Assembly (NCBI GenBank): GCA_028819345.1
Contig: JAPPLW010000103.1
Location: 1-64,000, forward strand
Source: a bacterium
GTDB taxonomy: Bacteria > Actinomycetota > Acidimicrobiia > Spongiisociales > ZC4RG35
Direction of reading: 5' to 3'
DNA: 64,000 bases
The translations under genes and the position numbers were made by a program. The notes under the pieces were generated by a model, which was given only the letters and a program-made list of their open reading frames with translations, did not search any database and had not been told where the DNA came from. How positions within the stretch are numbered: position 1 is the first letter of the stretch; each line of letters begins with the position of its first letter. Shown here piece after piece: positions 9,853-19,034 of this stretch.

Positions 9853-11025
9853 ATGGACTTCGCGCTCACCGACGAACAGGAACTGATCCTCGCCACTATC
9901 CGGGACTTCACCGACCGCGAACTGCTTCCCCACGAGGATGAGGTGGAACGGCGAGGGCACGTCCCCACCGAGGTGGCGGACGGGATAAGGAGGAAGGCGA
10001 TCGAAGCGGGAATCTTCGCCGCCAACATGCCTGTGGAGGTGGGCGGCGCCGGTCTGGACAACCTGACCATGGCGCTGGTGGAGAAAGAACTGGGCAGGGT
10101 GTCCTATGCCCTCCACCACCTGGTGGCCCGGCCCTCCAACATCCTGCTGGCGTGCGTGGGTCCCCAACGCGACCGTTACCTCTATCCCACGGTGGCGGGG
10201 GAGCGCATGGAGGCGTTGGCGATGAGCGAACCGGACGCCGGCTCCGACCTGCGGGGTATGAAGTGCCGGGCGGTCCGGGACGGGGACGAGTACGTGATCA
10301 CGGGGGTCAAACATTTCATCTCCCACGCCGACATCTGCGACTATGTGATTCTCTTCGCCGCCACCGGTCCCGATCCGGAGGCAGACCCGGGCCGGGGGCG
10401 CTCTCCCCAACGGATCACCGCCTTCCTGGTGGATGTGGGGACTCCCGGGTTCGAGGTGCGGGAGGGCTACCGGTCGGTCTCGCATCGGGGATACAACAAC
10501 TCGGTCCTCAATTTCGACGACTGCCGCGTCCCGGCATCCCAGGTCCTGGGTGAGGAGCATCGCGGGTTCGACGTAGCCAACACCTGGCTGGGGGAGACCC
10601 GGCTGGCAGTGGCAGCCAACTGTCTGGGTCGAGCAGAGCGGGCCATGGACCTGGCGGCCGGATGGGCGGCCCGCCGCACCCAGTTCGGGCAGACCATCGG
10701 ACGCTTCCAGGGGGTGTCGTTCAAGCTGGCGGACATGGCCACCCGACTGGCTTCGGCGGAGCTTCTCACTCTCCGGGCCGCCTGGAAAGCCGACCGGGAC
10801 ATCATGACCAACGCCGATGCGGCGATGGCAAAGCTGGCCGCCACCGAGATGCTGGCCTACGTGACGGACGAGGCCATCCAGATCTTCGGCGGGATGGGAC
10901 TGATGGACGAACTGCCGCTGGAGCGCCTGTGGAGGGACGCCAGGGTGGAGCGCATCTGGGATGGCACGTCCGAGATCCAACGCCACATCATCTCTCGGTC
11001 CATCCTCCGGCCCCTCGAAGGCTGA
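9853..11025 (+). CDS. Acyl-CoA dehydrogenase family protein (CaiA-like by context)
   Basis: MDFALTDEQELI...; AMSEPDAGSDLRGM; IFGGMGLMDELPLERLWRDARVERIWDGTSEIQ. Confidence 0.88.
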   Translation: MDFALTDEQELILATIRDFTDRELLPHEDEVERRGHVPTEVADGIRRKAIEAGIFAANMPVEVGGAGLDNLTMALVEKELGRVSYALHHLVARPSNILLACVGPQRDRYLYPTVAGERMEALAMSEPDAGSDLRGMKCRAVRDGDEYVITGVKHFISHADICDYVILFAATGPDPEADPGRGRSPQRITAFLVDVGTPGFEVREGYRSVSHRGYNNSVLNFDDCRVPASQVLGEEHRGFDVANTWLGETRLAVAANCLGRAERAMDLAAGWAARRTQFGQTIGRFQGVSFKLADMATRLASAELLTLRAAWKADRDIMTNADAAMAKLAATEMLAYVTDEAIQIFGGMGLMDELPLERLWRDARVERIWDGTSEIQRHIISRSILRPLEG

Positions 11026-11031
11026 ACCACG

Positions 11032-13062
11032 GTGTCGAGACTGTCGCGGCTGCTGAGGCCCAGAACAGTGGCTCTGGTTGGGGGAAGTCTGGTCAACCGG
11101 CTGGTGGAATCCTGTGAGGAGATGGGATTCACCGGCGAGATCTGGCCGGTGAACCCCGACCGGAAACGGCTGGCCGGGCTGGAGTGCTTCCCCGACCTCG
11201 GCGCGCTTCCGTCTCCGCCGGACGCGGCCTTTCTGGCGGTCAACCGTGGGAGGACCATCGAGGCGGTGGCAAACCTGGCCGAGATGGGAGCGGGCTCCGC
11301 GGTCTGCTATGCCTCTCTCTTTTCGGAGCAGGGATCCGAAGGCGCCGCCTACCAGCGGCGCCTGGTGGAGGCGGCCGGGGACATGCCAATTCTGGGACCC
11401 AACTGCTACGGCCTGGTCAACGCGGTTGACGGCGTGGCCCTGTGGCCCGACCTGTTGGGCTGCGAGCCGGTCTCGGAGGGGGTGGCCCTGATCTCCCAGA
11501 GCGGGAACGTCGGGATGAACCTGTCGTTCCAGGGTCGACAGCTACCCGTCTCTCACCTTGTGACGGTGGGGAATCAGGCCGTGGTGGGGATAGAGGACCT
11601 GATGGAGGAGCTGTTGGAGGACCGGCGTGTCAAAGGGTTAGGCCTGTTTCTCGAAGCGGTCCGGGACCCTGCCCGGTTCCTGGCTGCGGCGCGAAGGGCC
11701 CTGGCTGTCCGGGTGCCGGTCGTGGCGCTGATGGTGGGTCGTTCCCGGCGCGGAGCGGAGATTGCCCGGAGCCACACCGCCTCGATCAGTGGTATGACCG
11801 AGGCATACCGGGCCCTCTTCGATCGTGGCGGGGTGATGAGAGTGGACACCATCCCCGAGTTGCTGGAGACCTTGGGGGTGCTGGTGGGAGTCGGTCCCCT
11901 GCGCGGAAACCGGATCGTATCCATGTCCTGTTCGGGAGGGGAGGCGTCGTATGTGGCCGACCTGTCGGAGAGCACCCGCCTGGACTTCGCCCCGTTCCCT
12001 TCCGAGCTGGCCGCCCGGGTGGAGCGGATACTGGAGGGAAGGGTGAAGGTGGGCAATCCCCTCGACTACCACACGTTCATCTGGGACGACCGCGCCCGGC
12101 TGGAGCGGTTGTTCCGGGAGGTGACCTCCGGCCCCCAGGACGCCACGATGCTGGTGCTGGACCTTCCCGACCGCGACGGAGACTTCGCGGCTTTCTGGAA
12201 GACCGCCCGGGCGATGGTGACGGCCCGATCGGTGTCGGAGCGACCTGCCCTGGTGGTGTCGGGATTGCCTGAGAACCTCTCCGCAGACCTGGCGAGGGAG
12301 TTGGCGGCGGCCGGGGTGACGCCGGTGCGAGGTATTGCCGAGGCGCTGGCCGGACTGGACGCGGCTGTCCGTTGGGGAGACGTGGTCCATTCCGAGCCTC
12401 CCGTCTCTCCCGCCGCAGTCCCGCCGCCGGGTGACCGCCTCACTCACCTTGATGAAGCCGCGGCCAAGGAGCGCCTTGCAGAATGGGGGATGGCAGTCCC
12501 CCGGGGAAAGGTCACCCCGGCCTCCGGCGTGGAGGACGTTGCGGCGGCGATCGGCTATCCCGTGACGATCAAGGTGGTGGGGATCGATCACAAGACCGAG
12601 GAGGCCGGGGTGAAGGTGGGGATCCCCACGCCTGCCGACCTGAATCTCGTGTTAGCGGAGATGTCGGAGCGCTACGCGGGCCCGTTCCTGGTGGAGGAGA
12701 CGGTCGGCGGGGTGGTGGCCGAGTTGCTGGTCTCGGTGCGCCGCCAGTGGCCGGTCGGTTGGCTGGTGGCACTGGGCGCCGGGGGAGTCCTCACCGAACT
12801 GGTAGACGACTTCGTCCACTTTCTGGCCCCGGTGGACCGCCGGGAGGTGCGCGCCGGGATCGAGAAGTTGAAGATAGGCCGGCTGCTGGCCGGCTACCGG
12901 GGAGCCCCGGCCGCCGATCTCGACGCCTGCGTGGCTGCGATTTGTCATCTGGTGGACGGCGTGCTGGGCGACGAGGATGTAGTCGAGGTGGAAGTGAACC
13001 CGTTGCTGGCCACCGCCTCGGGGGCGGTGGCGGCCGACGCGCTGCTGAGCCTGAGCGGTTGA
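11032..13062 (+). CDS. Acetate-CoA ligase (ADP-forming) family / acyl-CoA synthetase
   Basis: GTG start; CoA-binding domain (TVALVGGS...GEIWPVNP), succinyl-CoA-ligase-like domain, ATP-grasp C-terminus (YPVTIKVVGIDHKTEEAGV). Confidence 0.85.
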   Translation: MSRLSRLLRPRTVALVGGSLVNRLVESCEEMGFTGEIWPVNPDRKRLAGLECFPDLGALPSPPDAAFLAVNRGRTIEAVANLAEMGAGSAVCYASLFSEQGSEGAAYQRRLVEAAGDMPILGPNCYGLVNAVDGVALWPDLLGCEPVSEGVALISQSGNVGMNLSFQGRQLPVSHLVTVGNQAVVGIEDLMEELLEDRRVKGLGLFLEAVRDPARFLAAARRALAVRVPVVALMVGRSRRGAEIARSHTASISGMTEAYRALFDRGGVMRVDTIPELLETLGVLVGVGPLRGNRIVSMSCSGGEASYVADLSESTRLDFAPFPSELAARVERILEGRVKVGNPLDYHTFIWDDRARLERLFREVTSGPQDATMLVLDLPDRDGDFAAFWKTARAMVTARSVSERPALVVSGLPENLSADLARELAAAGVTPVRGIAEALAGLDAAVRWGDVVHSEPPVSPAAVPPPGDRLTHLDEAAAKERLAEWGMAVPRGKVTPASGVEDVAAAIGYPVTIKVVGIDHKTEEAGVKVGIPTPADLNLVLAEMSERYAGPFLVEETVGGVVAELLVSVRRQWPVGWLVALGAGGVLTELVDDFVHFLAPVDRREVRAGIEKLKIGRLLAGYRGAPAADLDACVAAICHLVDGVLGDEDVVEVEVNPLLATASGAVAADALLSLSG

Positions 13063-13089
13063 GAGGAGTCCGCCCGCCCTCCTCGAGGG

Positions 13090-14205
13090 ATGAAGGGCAA
13101 GGTACTCTTTGCGAACCGGTTCAACGAAACCGACGCGACGGCAGAGGCATGGATGGCTGATTCAGAAGAGCATTCGGACAGTCCCTCGGGTCAACCGATC
13201 CTGGCCTCGGGGGTTTGGAAAGTCTTCGGGAAACGCGTGGCGGACGCCATGGCGATGGCCAGGGACAAGGTCGACCAGTCAGAGATCCTGGCCAAGAGCG
13301 GGTGTGTCGTGGCTGTGCAGGACGCCACATTCGAGGTCAACTGGGGCGAGATCTTCGTGGTAATGGGGCTGTCGGGCAGCGGGAAGTCCACCCTCATCCG
13401 CTGTCTGTCGCGATTGGTCGACGCCACCGCCGGCAGGATCGTCATCAACGGCCAGGACCTGGGGGAGATGCCTGAACTCGAGTTGCGGGAACTGCGCCGC
13501 CACACGATCAGCATGGTCTTCCAGAACTACGGGCTGTTTCCACACCGGCGGGTGATCGACAACGTGGCCTTCGGGTTGGAGGTGAGGGGAGCCACCAGGG
13601 AGGACCGGTACCAGAAAGCGGAGGAGATGATCGAGTTGGTGGGGCTGGACGGCTGGGCCACGAACTACCCGGAGCAGCTGAGCGGGGGGATGAAGCAGCG
13701 GGTGGGGCTCGCCCGGGCGTTGGCGGTGGACCCCGAGATACTGCTGTTCGATGAGCCCTTCTCGGCCCTGGATCCGCTGATCCGCCGGGACATGCAGGAT
13801 GAGCTCCTGGGTCTGCAGGAACGCCTCAAGTGCACCATGGTGTTCATCACCCATGACTTCTCCGAGGCGCTGAAGCTGGGGGACCGGATCGCCATCATGC
13901 GATCGGGCGCCATAGTGCAGGTGGGCACCCCCGAGGAGATCGTCGCCCATCCGGCCGACGACTACGTGCGGGACTTCACGATCGATGTTCCCCGGCACAA
14001 GGTGCTGTCCGCCGGGACGGTGATGGCGCCGTTCTCCCCGGACATGGTCTTGGAAGGAGAGCCCGTGGCGGTCTCGGCCCGGTTGGAAGCCATCCTGCCT
14101 CGCCTCCTGACCGAGGGCAGACCGGTGCCGGTGGTCGACGAACGGGGGAGACGCTGCGGGGTGTTGGAGCCGGCGGTCGTCTCCCGGTACCTCTGGCGGC
14201 AATGA
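13090..14205 (+). CDS. Glycine betaine/proline ABC transporter ATP-binding protein (ProV/OpuAA type)
   Basis: Walker A GLSGSGKST, signature LSGGMKQRVGLARAL, Walker B ILLFDEPFSALDPLIR; CBS-like tail. Internal ATG at 13153 is an alternative start. Confidence 0.92.
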   Translation: MKGKVLFANRFNETDATAEAWMADSEEHSDSPSGQPILASGVWKVFGKRVADAMAMARDKVDQSEILAKSGCVVAVQDATFEVNWGEIFVVMGLSGSGKSTLIRCLSRLVDATAGRIVINGQDLGEMPELELRELRRHTISMVFQNYGLFPHRRVIDNVAFGLEVRGATREDRYQKAEEMIELVGLDGWATNYPEQLSGGMKQRVGLARALAVDPEILLFDEPFSALDPLIRRDMQDELLGLQERLKCTMVFITHDFSEALKLGDRIAIMRSGAIVQVGTPEEIVAHPADDYVRDFTIDVPRHKVLSAGTVMAPFSPDMVLEGEPVAVSARLEAILPRLLTEGRPVPVVDERGRRCGVLEPAVVSRYLWRQ

Positions 14206-16148
14206 CCTCTCTGACGGTCCGGTCGGCGGGCTGGCGCCGTCCGATCGCGTATCTGGGGGGAGCCGTTCTCCTGCTGGGAGGATTGATCGTGCTCCTCCCG
14301 GAGGGAATAGGGGCATTCCCGCCGGAGTGGGACGTCGGTCTTGGGCCGGCGGTGAACGAGGTCCAGCAGTGGTGGATCAGCAACCGGCGGGATCTCGGCG
14401 TATACCTGTATTTCTTCGATCCGCTCTCCGACTCCATTGACTGGCTGCTGCGGGCCTTTGAGAACCTGTTGTTGGCCATCCCGTGGTATGTCCATGCAGC
14501 CGGGGTGGGATTGGCTTTCGGCCGGTGGCTGGGGACGCCGGGTGGAGTGGCTGCCGGTGCAGGGATGCTCTACTTCGTCGCACTCGGGCTATGGGAGCAA
14601 AGCGTCCAGACTTTCTCCCTGATGACAGTGGCGGTGGCGCTGGCGGTGGCGATCGGAGTGCCGGTGGGAATACTGGCTGCTCGAAGCGACTGGGTATTCC
14701 GCGGGCTTAGGCCGGTGCTCGACTCGATGCAGACGCTTCCTGCCTTCGTTTATCTGATTCCGGTCCTACTTTTCTTTGGGGTGGCGAGGGTGCCGTCCCT
14801 AATTGCCACGGTGATCTACGCCTTGCCTCCCGTCATCCGGCTCACCAATTTAGGCATTCGGCAGGTCCCCACCGAGAGCCTGGAGGCGGGGCTGATGTTC
14901 GGGTCCACCTCCGGCCAGCTCCTCCGGAAGGTCCAGTTGCCCCAGGCGGTGCCATCCATCCTGGCTGGGGTGAACCAGACGATCATGATGGCGCTGAGCA
15001 TCGTGGTGATAGCGGCCATGATCGGCGCTGGAGGTCTGGGCCAGGAGGTGCTGCTGGCGCTTCGCCATCAGGAGGTGGGAAGGGCGGTGGAGGCGGGCAT
15101 GGCCATCGTGCTGATGGCGGTGATGCTGGACCGTTTCTCCCATTCCCTGGTGGGGCAGGGTCGCATGGGAGGGGCGGCCCGCACCCAAGGGCTCCAGTAT
15201 CGGAACTGGTGGGTAGCGGGAGGAGCGCTGGCCGCAATGGCGATCGCCGGATGGACCCTGGGTTGGACCGACTACCCGACCGCCCTGCAGTTCAGTTATG
15301 CCGCTCCCATCGACGGAGCGGTGGACTGGGCGCGGGACAATCTGTACCAGTTGGGAAACCTGCCGGTGGGCACCGGCCCGTTCAGCGACTTCCTCACCAC
15401 CTACGGCACCCGCCCCATGCGGCTCTATTTGAGTGAGGAGGCGTGGCCGGTGGTGGTGCTGTTCTTCGGATTCGTAGCCTGGTGGGCTTCCGGCAAGAAG
15501 TTGTTGTTGGGATCGGTGGTCGGAACCGTTGTCATCGGGTTGCTGGGTATGTGGACCCTCACCATGGACACCCTGTCGCAAACGGTGGTGGCGGTGTTGA
15601 TGGCCATAGTGATCGGGTTGCCTTTGGGGGTGGCGGCGTCCCGCCGGGACTGGTTGGAGCGGGGCATGCGACCGGTCCTGGATACGTTGCAGACCATACC
15701 GAGTTTCTGTTTCCTGGTCCCGGTGGTGATTCTGTTCAATGTGGGGCGAATCCCGGGGATAATCGCCTCGGTCCTCTACGCTATCCCGCCGGTGATTCGA
15801 CTTACCAACCTCGGGATCCGGAGTGTTGACTCCGAGATTGTGGAGGCTTCCGAGTCATTCGGGGTCACCCGCCGGCAGAAGCTGTGGAAGATCCAGTTGC
15901 CCCTGGCCATGCCCACCGTGCTGGCGGGTATCAACCAGACCGTGATGCTGGTACTGGCCATGGTGGTGATAGCCGGCCTGGTGGGAGGCGCAGGCCTGGG
16001 GTTGGAGGCGGTGAAAGGGCTGGCCAGGAGCGACACCGGCCTGGGATTCGAAGCGGGAGCCTCAATTGTGATCCTTGCCATGATCCTGGACCGGATCACC
16101 CAAGGCTGGGCCGCTCGTTTTCAGCCTCCCTCCTCGGATCGAGGCTAG
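14202..16148 (+). CDS. Glycine betaine ABC transporter permease with two fused ProW-like domains
   Basis: Two homologous blocks: LQ/MQT(L/I)P...YALPPVIRLTNLGIRQVP... and ...YAIPPVIRLTNLGIRSVD..., each followed by EAA-like LPQAVPSILAGVNQT / LPLAMPTVLAGINQT; ATGA overlap with upstream gene. Confidence 0.92.
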   Translation: MTSLTVRSAGWRRPIAYLGGAVLLLGGLIVLLPEGIGAFPPEWDVGLGPAVNEVQQWWISNRRDLGVYLYFFDPLSDSIDWLLRAFENLLLAIPWYVHAAGVGLAFGRWLGTPGGVAAGAGMLYFVALGLWEQSVQTFSLMTVAVALAVAIGVPVGILAARSDWVFRGLRPVLDSMQTLPAFVYLIPVLLFFGVARVPSLIATVIYALPPVIRLTNLGIRQVPTESLEAGLMFGSTSGQLLRKVQLPQAVPSILAGVNQTIMMALSIVVIAAMIGAGGLGQEVLLALRHQEVGRAVEAGMAIVLMAVMLDRFSHSLVGQGRMGGAARTQGLQYRNWWVAGGALAAMAIAGWTLGWTDYPTALQFSYAAPIDGAVDWARDNLYQLGNLPVGTGPFSDFLTTYGTRPMRLYLSEEAWPVVVLFFGFVAWWASGKKLLLGSVVGTVVIGLLGMWTLTMDTLSQTVVAVLMAIVIGLPLGVAASRRDWLERGMRPVLDTLQTIPSFCFLVPVVILFNVGRIPGIIASVLYAIPPVIRLTNLGIRSVDSEIVEASESFGVTRRQKLWKIQLPLAMPTVLAGINQTVMLVLAMVVIAGLVGGAGLGLEAVKGLARSDTGLGFEAGASIVILAMILDRITQGWAARFQPPSSDRG

Positions 16149-16173
16149 GTTGCGGGCCCGAGACTTTCCCCCG

Positions 16174-16186
16174 CCAATTTAATTGG
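16174..16186. promoter_or_regulatory. Palindrome CCAATT-T-AATTGG in the permease/SBP intergenic region
   Basis: Arms pair perfectly around one central base; AT-rich in a GC-rich genome. Confidence 0.45.
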
Positions 16187-16220
16187 GTCCTGCAGGAGTG
16201 GGCATCCGGGACCGGGCGTG

Positions 16221-16237
16221 GTTAACATATTGTTAAC
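16221..16237. promoter_or_regulatory. Palindrome GTTAACA-TAT-TGTTAAC upstream of the betaine-binding protein gene
   Basis: Perfect 7-bp arms with a 3-nt spacer, about 60 bp before the ATG at 16300. Confidence 0.5.
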
Positions 16238-16299
16238 TGTCGACGAAGGCGAATCGGGAAACATTTGAGTTCAAGGCCCCGCGATGAAAGGACAAGGAC

Positions 16300-17235
16300 A
16301 TGAGTAGAAGATCAACTTTCAAGGCCTCTCTCCTTCTGGCCGCCTTTTCCCTGGTGCTGGCGGCCTGCGGAGATGACCTTGGCGACGTCGAAACCATCAA
16401 GCTTGCGGTGAACCCGTGGGACGGTTCGGCGGTCAACATTGCAGTGGCCGCGGCCGTTCTGGAGGGAGAGGGCTACACCGTGGAGAGAGTCGAGATCGAC
16501 GAGAACGCCCAGTGGGCTGCCATGGCCGCCGGCGACCTGCACGCCTCCCTCGAGGTCTGGCCCTCGGGGCATGCCGAAAACGTTGCTTCCTACATTGACG
16601 GAGGCGGCGGAGTCGTGAACGGCGGTGAACTCGGGGCAGTCGGCAAGATCGGCTGGTGGATCCCCACCTACGTGGTGGAAGAGAACCCGGCGGCCGGTAG
16701 CTGGCAGGGCCTGCAGGACCCGGCAACGGCCCAGGTGTACGCCACAGCCGAGACCGGCGACAAGGGACAGTTCCTGATCGGCGACCCCAGCTGGGTCTCC
16801 TATGAACAGGACATCATCGACAACCTCGGGCTGCACCTTGAGGTGGCTTATGCAGGATCCGAAGAGGCCCTGCTGGCCGCCATGGACTCGGCAACCAGCC
16901 GCGGCGATCCGTTGCTGTTCTACTGGTGGACTCCCCACTCGGCGTTCAGCAAGTTCGACCTGACGGCATTCGAGCTGCCGGCCTACTCCGACGAGTGCTA
17001 TGCATCCGGCGCGGTCGACTGCGACTATCCGGACGACGTCTTGTTCAAGATCATGTGGGACGGCTTGGAGGAAGGAGCCCCGACCGCTTTCACGATCCTC
17101 TCCAACTTCAGCTACACCAACGAGGACCAGATCTTCATGTTGGGCAAGCTGGATGAGGGATTGTCGGTGGATGAGGCCGCCGCTGCATGGATGGACGCCA
17201 ACGAGTCCGTCTGGCAGGCCTGGATCCCCGGATAA
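16300..17235 (+). CDS. Glycine betaine/choline-type ABC substrate-binding lipoprotein (OpuAC/ProX family)
   Basis: Lipoprotein signal LVLAAC; OpuAC-type features (FYWWTPHSAF, LEVWPSGH); downstream of ATPase and permease. Confidence 0.88.
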   Translation: MSRRSTFKASLLLAAFSLVLAACGDDLGDVETIKLAVNPWDGSAVNIAVAAAVLEGEGYTVERVEIDENAQWAAMAAGDLHASLEVWPSGHAENVASYIDGGGGVVNGGELGAVGKIGWWIPTYVVEENPAAGSWQGLQDPATAQVYATAETGDKGQFLIGDPSWVSYEQDIIDNLGLHLEVAYAGSEEALLAAMDSATSRGDPLLFYWWTPHSAFSKFDLTAFELPAYSDECYASGAVDCDYPDDVLFKIMWDGLEEGAPTAFTILSNFSYTNEDQIFMLGKLDEGLSVDEAAAAWMDANESVWQAWIPG

Positions 17236-17264
17236 ACCGTCCTTCACAAGACCCATTGACGACC

Positions 17265-17298
17265 CAGGTGAGGCTGCCCTACGGGGCGGCCTCACCTG
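17265..17298 (+). terminator. Strong hairpin after the betaine SBP gene
   Basis: CAGGTGAGGCTGCC-ctacgg-GGCGGCCTCACCTG, about 14 bp stem with one G-U, followed by TTTG. Confidence 0.65.
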
Positions 17299-17407
17299 TT
17301 TGCGGAGGGGTTCGCTCTCGACGTTCCTCGCTAACCCCGTTCAATGGCTTCAGCGGTATCGAAGTCGCGCTCACCCCTAGACTTGGGCCTGCCCAACTGA
17401 GAGTGCC

Positions 17408-17638
17408 ATGGGAGATCCAAAGGTAAGAAGACGCGTCGGGCTGGTGGGGCTGCTGTGCTGTGTTTTCCTGATCATCGCCGAGGAGATAGTCGATGTCGAG
17501 TTCTTCGGGGAGGCGCTCCTCGGGCTGTTCTGCATAGTTCTCCTGGGTACCTCGGCTACCGAAGAGGGCAAGGCCGGCGCCGAGGCGCCCGCCGAAGACC
17601 CCGAGGCCGTCCGAAGGTTGGCAAGACCATCATTCTGA
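17408..17638 (+). CDS. Small putative membrane protein
   Basis: 76-aa ORF with a hydrophobic segment (VGLVGLLCCVFLIIAEEIVDVEFFGEALLGLFCIVLLG); no recognisable family. Confidence 0.35.
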   Translation: MGDPKVRRRVGLVGLLCCVFLIIAEEIVDVEFFGEALLGLFCIVLLGTSATEEGKAGAEAPAEDPEAVRRLARPSF

Positions 17639-17671
17639 CCTGTGCCAGGCCCCGGGCGCCGGCCGCCGCAT

Positions 17672-18598
17672 ATGAGGCAACGGGTTCGACTCCAGCTTGG
17701 ATGTGGGGACTTGCTTAGAGAGCTGCTGGAGGAAAACGCCGTTCTGGTTGCCGATGGCGCCATGGGCACCACCCTGTTCGAAATGGGCCTCGAGAGCGGG
17801 GACTGTCCGGAGAGGCTGAACATCGAACGGCCGGAGATGATCTCGGAAGTTCATCGGCTGTTCGTGGAGGCGGGAGCGGATCTGTTTCTCACCAACACCT
17901 TCGGGGGCAACCGTCGTCGTCTGGCCCTGCACGGCCTGGAGGACCGGGTTGCCGAGTTCAACCGGGCCGGGGTGGTCATCGGTCGCCAGGTGGCGTCCGA
18001 CGCCGGGAGGCCGGTGGCGGTTGCGGCCAGCGTGGGTCCCACCGGCGACCTTTTCGAGCCCCTCGGCCCCCTGAGCCATGGCGAGGGGGTGGAGGTGTTC
18101 CGTGAACAGATGGAAGCGCTGGTGGAGGCAGGCGCCGATGTCCTGTGGATCGAGACCTTGTCCTCCTGGGAGGAGATCTCCGCCGCCACCGAGGCGGCGT
18201 CGGGCTTTGACGTGCCGTACGCCGTGACTCTCAGCTTCGACACCAACGGGCGGACCATGATGGGCCTGCGGCCTTCGGAGTTCGGACAGTGGTGGACGGG
18301 GCTCTCCCCGGACGGCCGCCCCGCGGCATTGGGCGCCAACTGCGGCACCGGCCTGGAAGAGGCCCTGGAGGCTGCCGCAGCCATCGCGGAGGTCGCCGAG
18401 GAGGCATGCGTGATCGTCAAGTCCAACTGCGGCATACCGATTTACGAAGGCGGGGGACTCACCTACCCCCAAGGTCCCGAACTCATGGGGAACTACGCCC
18501 GACGGGCGATGGATGCAGGATGCAGCATCATCGGAGCCTGCTGCGGATCCACTCCCCGCCACATCCGGGAGATCCGCTCCACATTGGAGACACCCTGA
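17672..18598 (+). CDS. Homocysteine S-methyltransferase / betaine-homocysteine methyltransferase-like
   Basis: LVADGAMGTTLFEMGL...TNTFGGN...GANCGTG...GACCGSTPRHIR; zinc-binding C and GACC motifs. ATG at 17672. Confidence 0.87.
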   Translation: MRQRVRLQLGCGDLLRELLEENAVLVADGAMGTTLFEMGLESGDCPERLNIERPEMISEVHRLFVEAGADLFLTNTFGGNRRRLALHGLEDRVAEFNRAGVVIGRQVASDAGRPVAVAASVGPTGDLFEPLGPLSHGEGVEVFREQMEALVEAGADVLWIETLSSWEEISAATEAASGFDVPYAVTLSFDTNGRTMMGLRPSEFGQWWTGLSPDGRPAALGANCGTGLEEALEAAAAIAEVAEEACVIVKSNCGIPIYEGGGLTYPQGPELMGNYARRAMDAGCSIIGACCGSTPRHIREIRSTLETP

Positions 18599-18603
18599 GA
18601 TTG

Positions 18604-18648
18604 ATCCAAACGGACGGGAATTCGGCGCGCCGCCGTCCAAGTTTGGAT
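18604..18648 (+). terminator. Hairpin downstream of the BHMT-like gene
   Basis: ATCCAAACGGACGG ... CCGTCC-aa-GTTTGGAT pairs over 8+6 bp with a 2-nt bulge; no long U tract. Confidence 0.5.
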
Positions 18649-18727
18649 TATCAAAGAGGACACATACTCATGAGAGATTGGCTATTTGCCAGAGTACGGT
18701 TTGTGATGACGGGAGCAGGACTGTTAG

Positions 18728-18964
18728 TCAAGCCCGAAGGGAGCGAAACTGAGTGCTTGGAAGAAGGCGGCGCCTCACCCGCGGTTGCACCAACACCAGA
18801 GGGACAGAGCGTTCGGAGGGACTGACGAGTTGGAGGAGTTCTTCAGGGAGTGCGATGGGCTGGACGGGCCTGTTGAGGAACCGGATTGGGACGAACACGT
18901 CGCAGTGATCAATGAGTCTCGCCTTCGAGGTATTGGCAGGCCGAGAAGGGGACACCTGGACTGA
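18728..18964 (+). pseudogene. Possible degraded small-protein/antitoxin-like reading frame
   Basis: Frame reads ..DELEEFFRECDGLDGPVEEPDWDEHVAVINESRLRGIGRPRRGHLD*, protein-like composition without a credible start codon. Confidence 0.25.
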
Positions 18965-19034
18965 GTTCGCCTGATGAAAGGCGGGTCCGGGGGGGGAGCG
19001 CGATGTGTCCCATCATCTTCCATACACTGCCCTT

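Noticed and set aside
7416-10070. 884-aa minus-strand ORF
   Set aside because: Antisense shadow of the BKACE and carnitine dehydrogenase genes, composition Gly/His/Arg/Pro-rich, no motifs.
17680-17700. tRNA T-loop-like GGGTTCGACTCC
   Set aside because: Lies in the coding start of the BHMT-like gene and lacks other tRNA arms.
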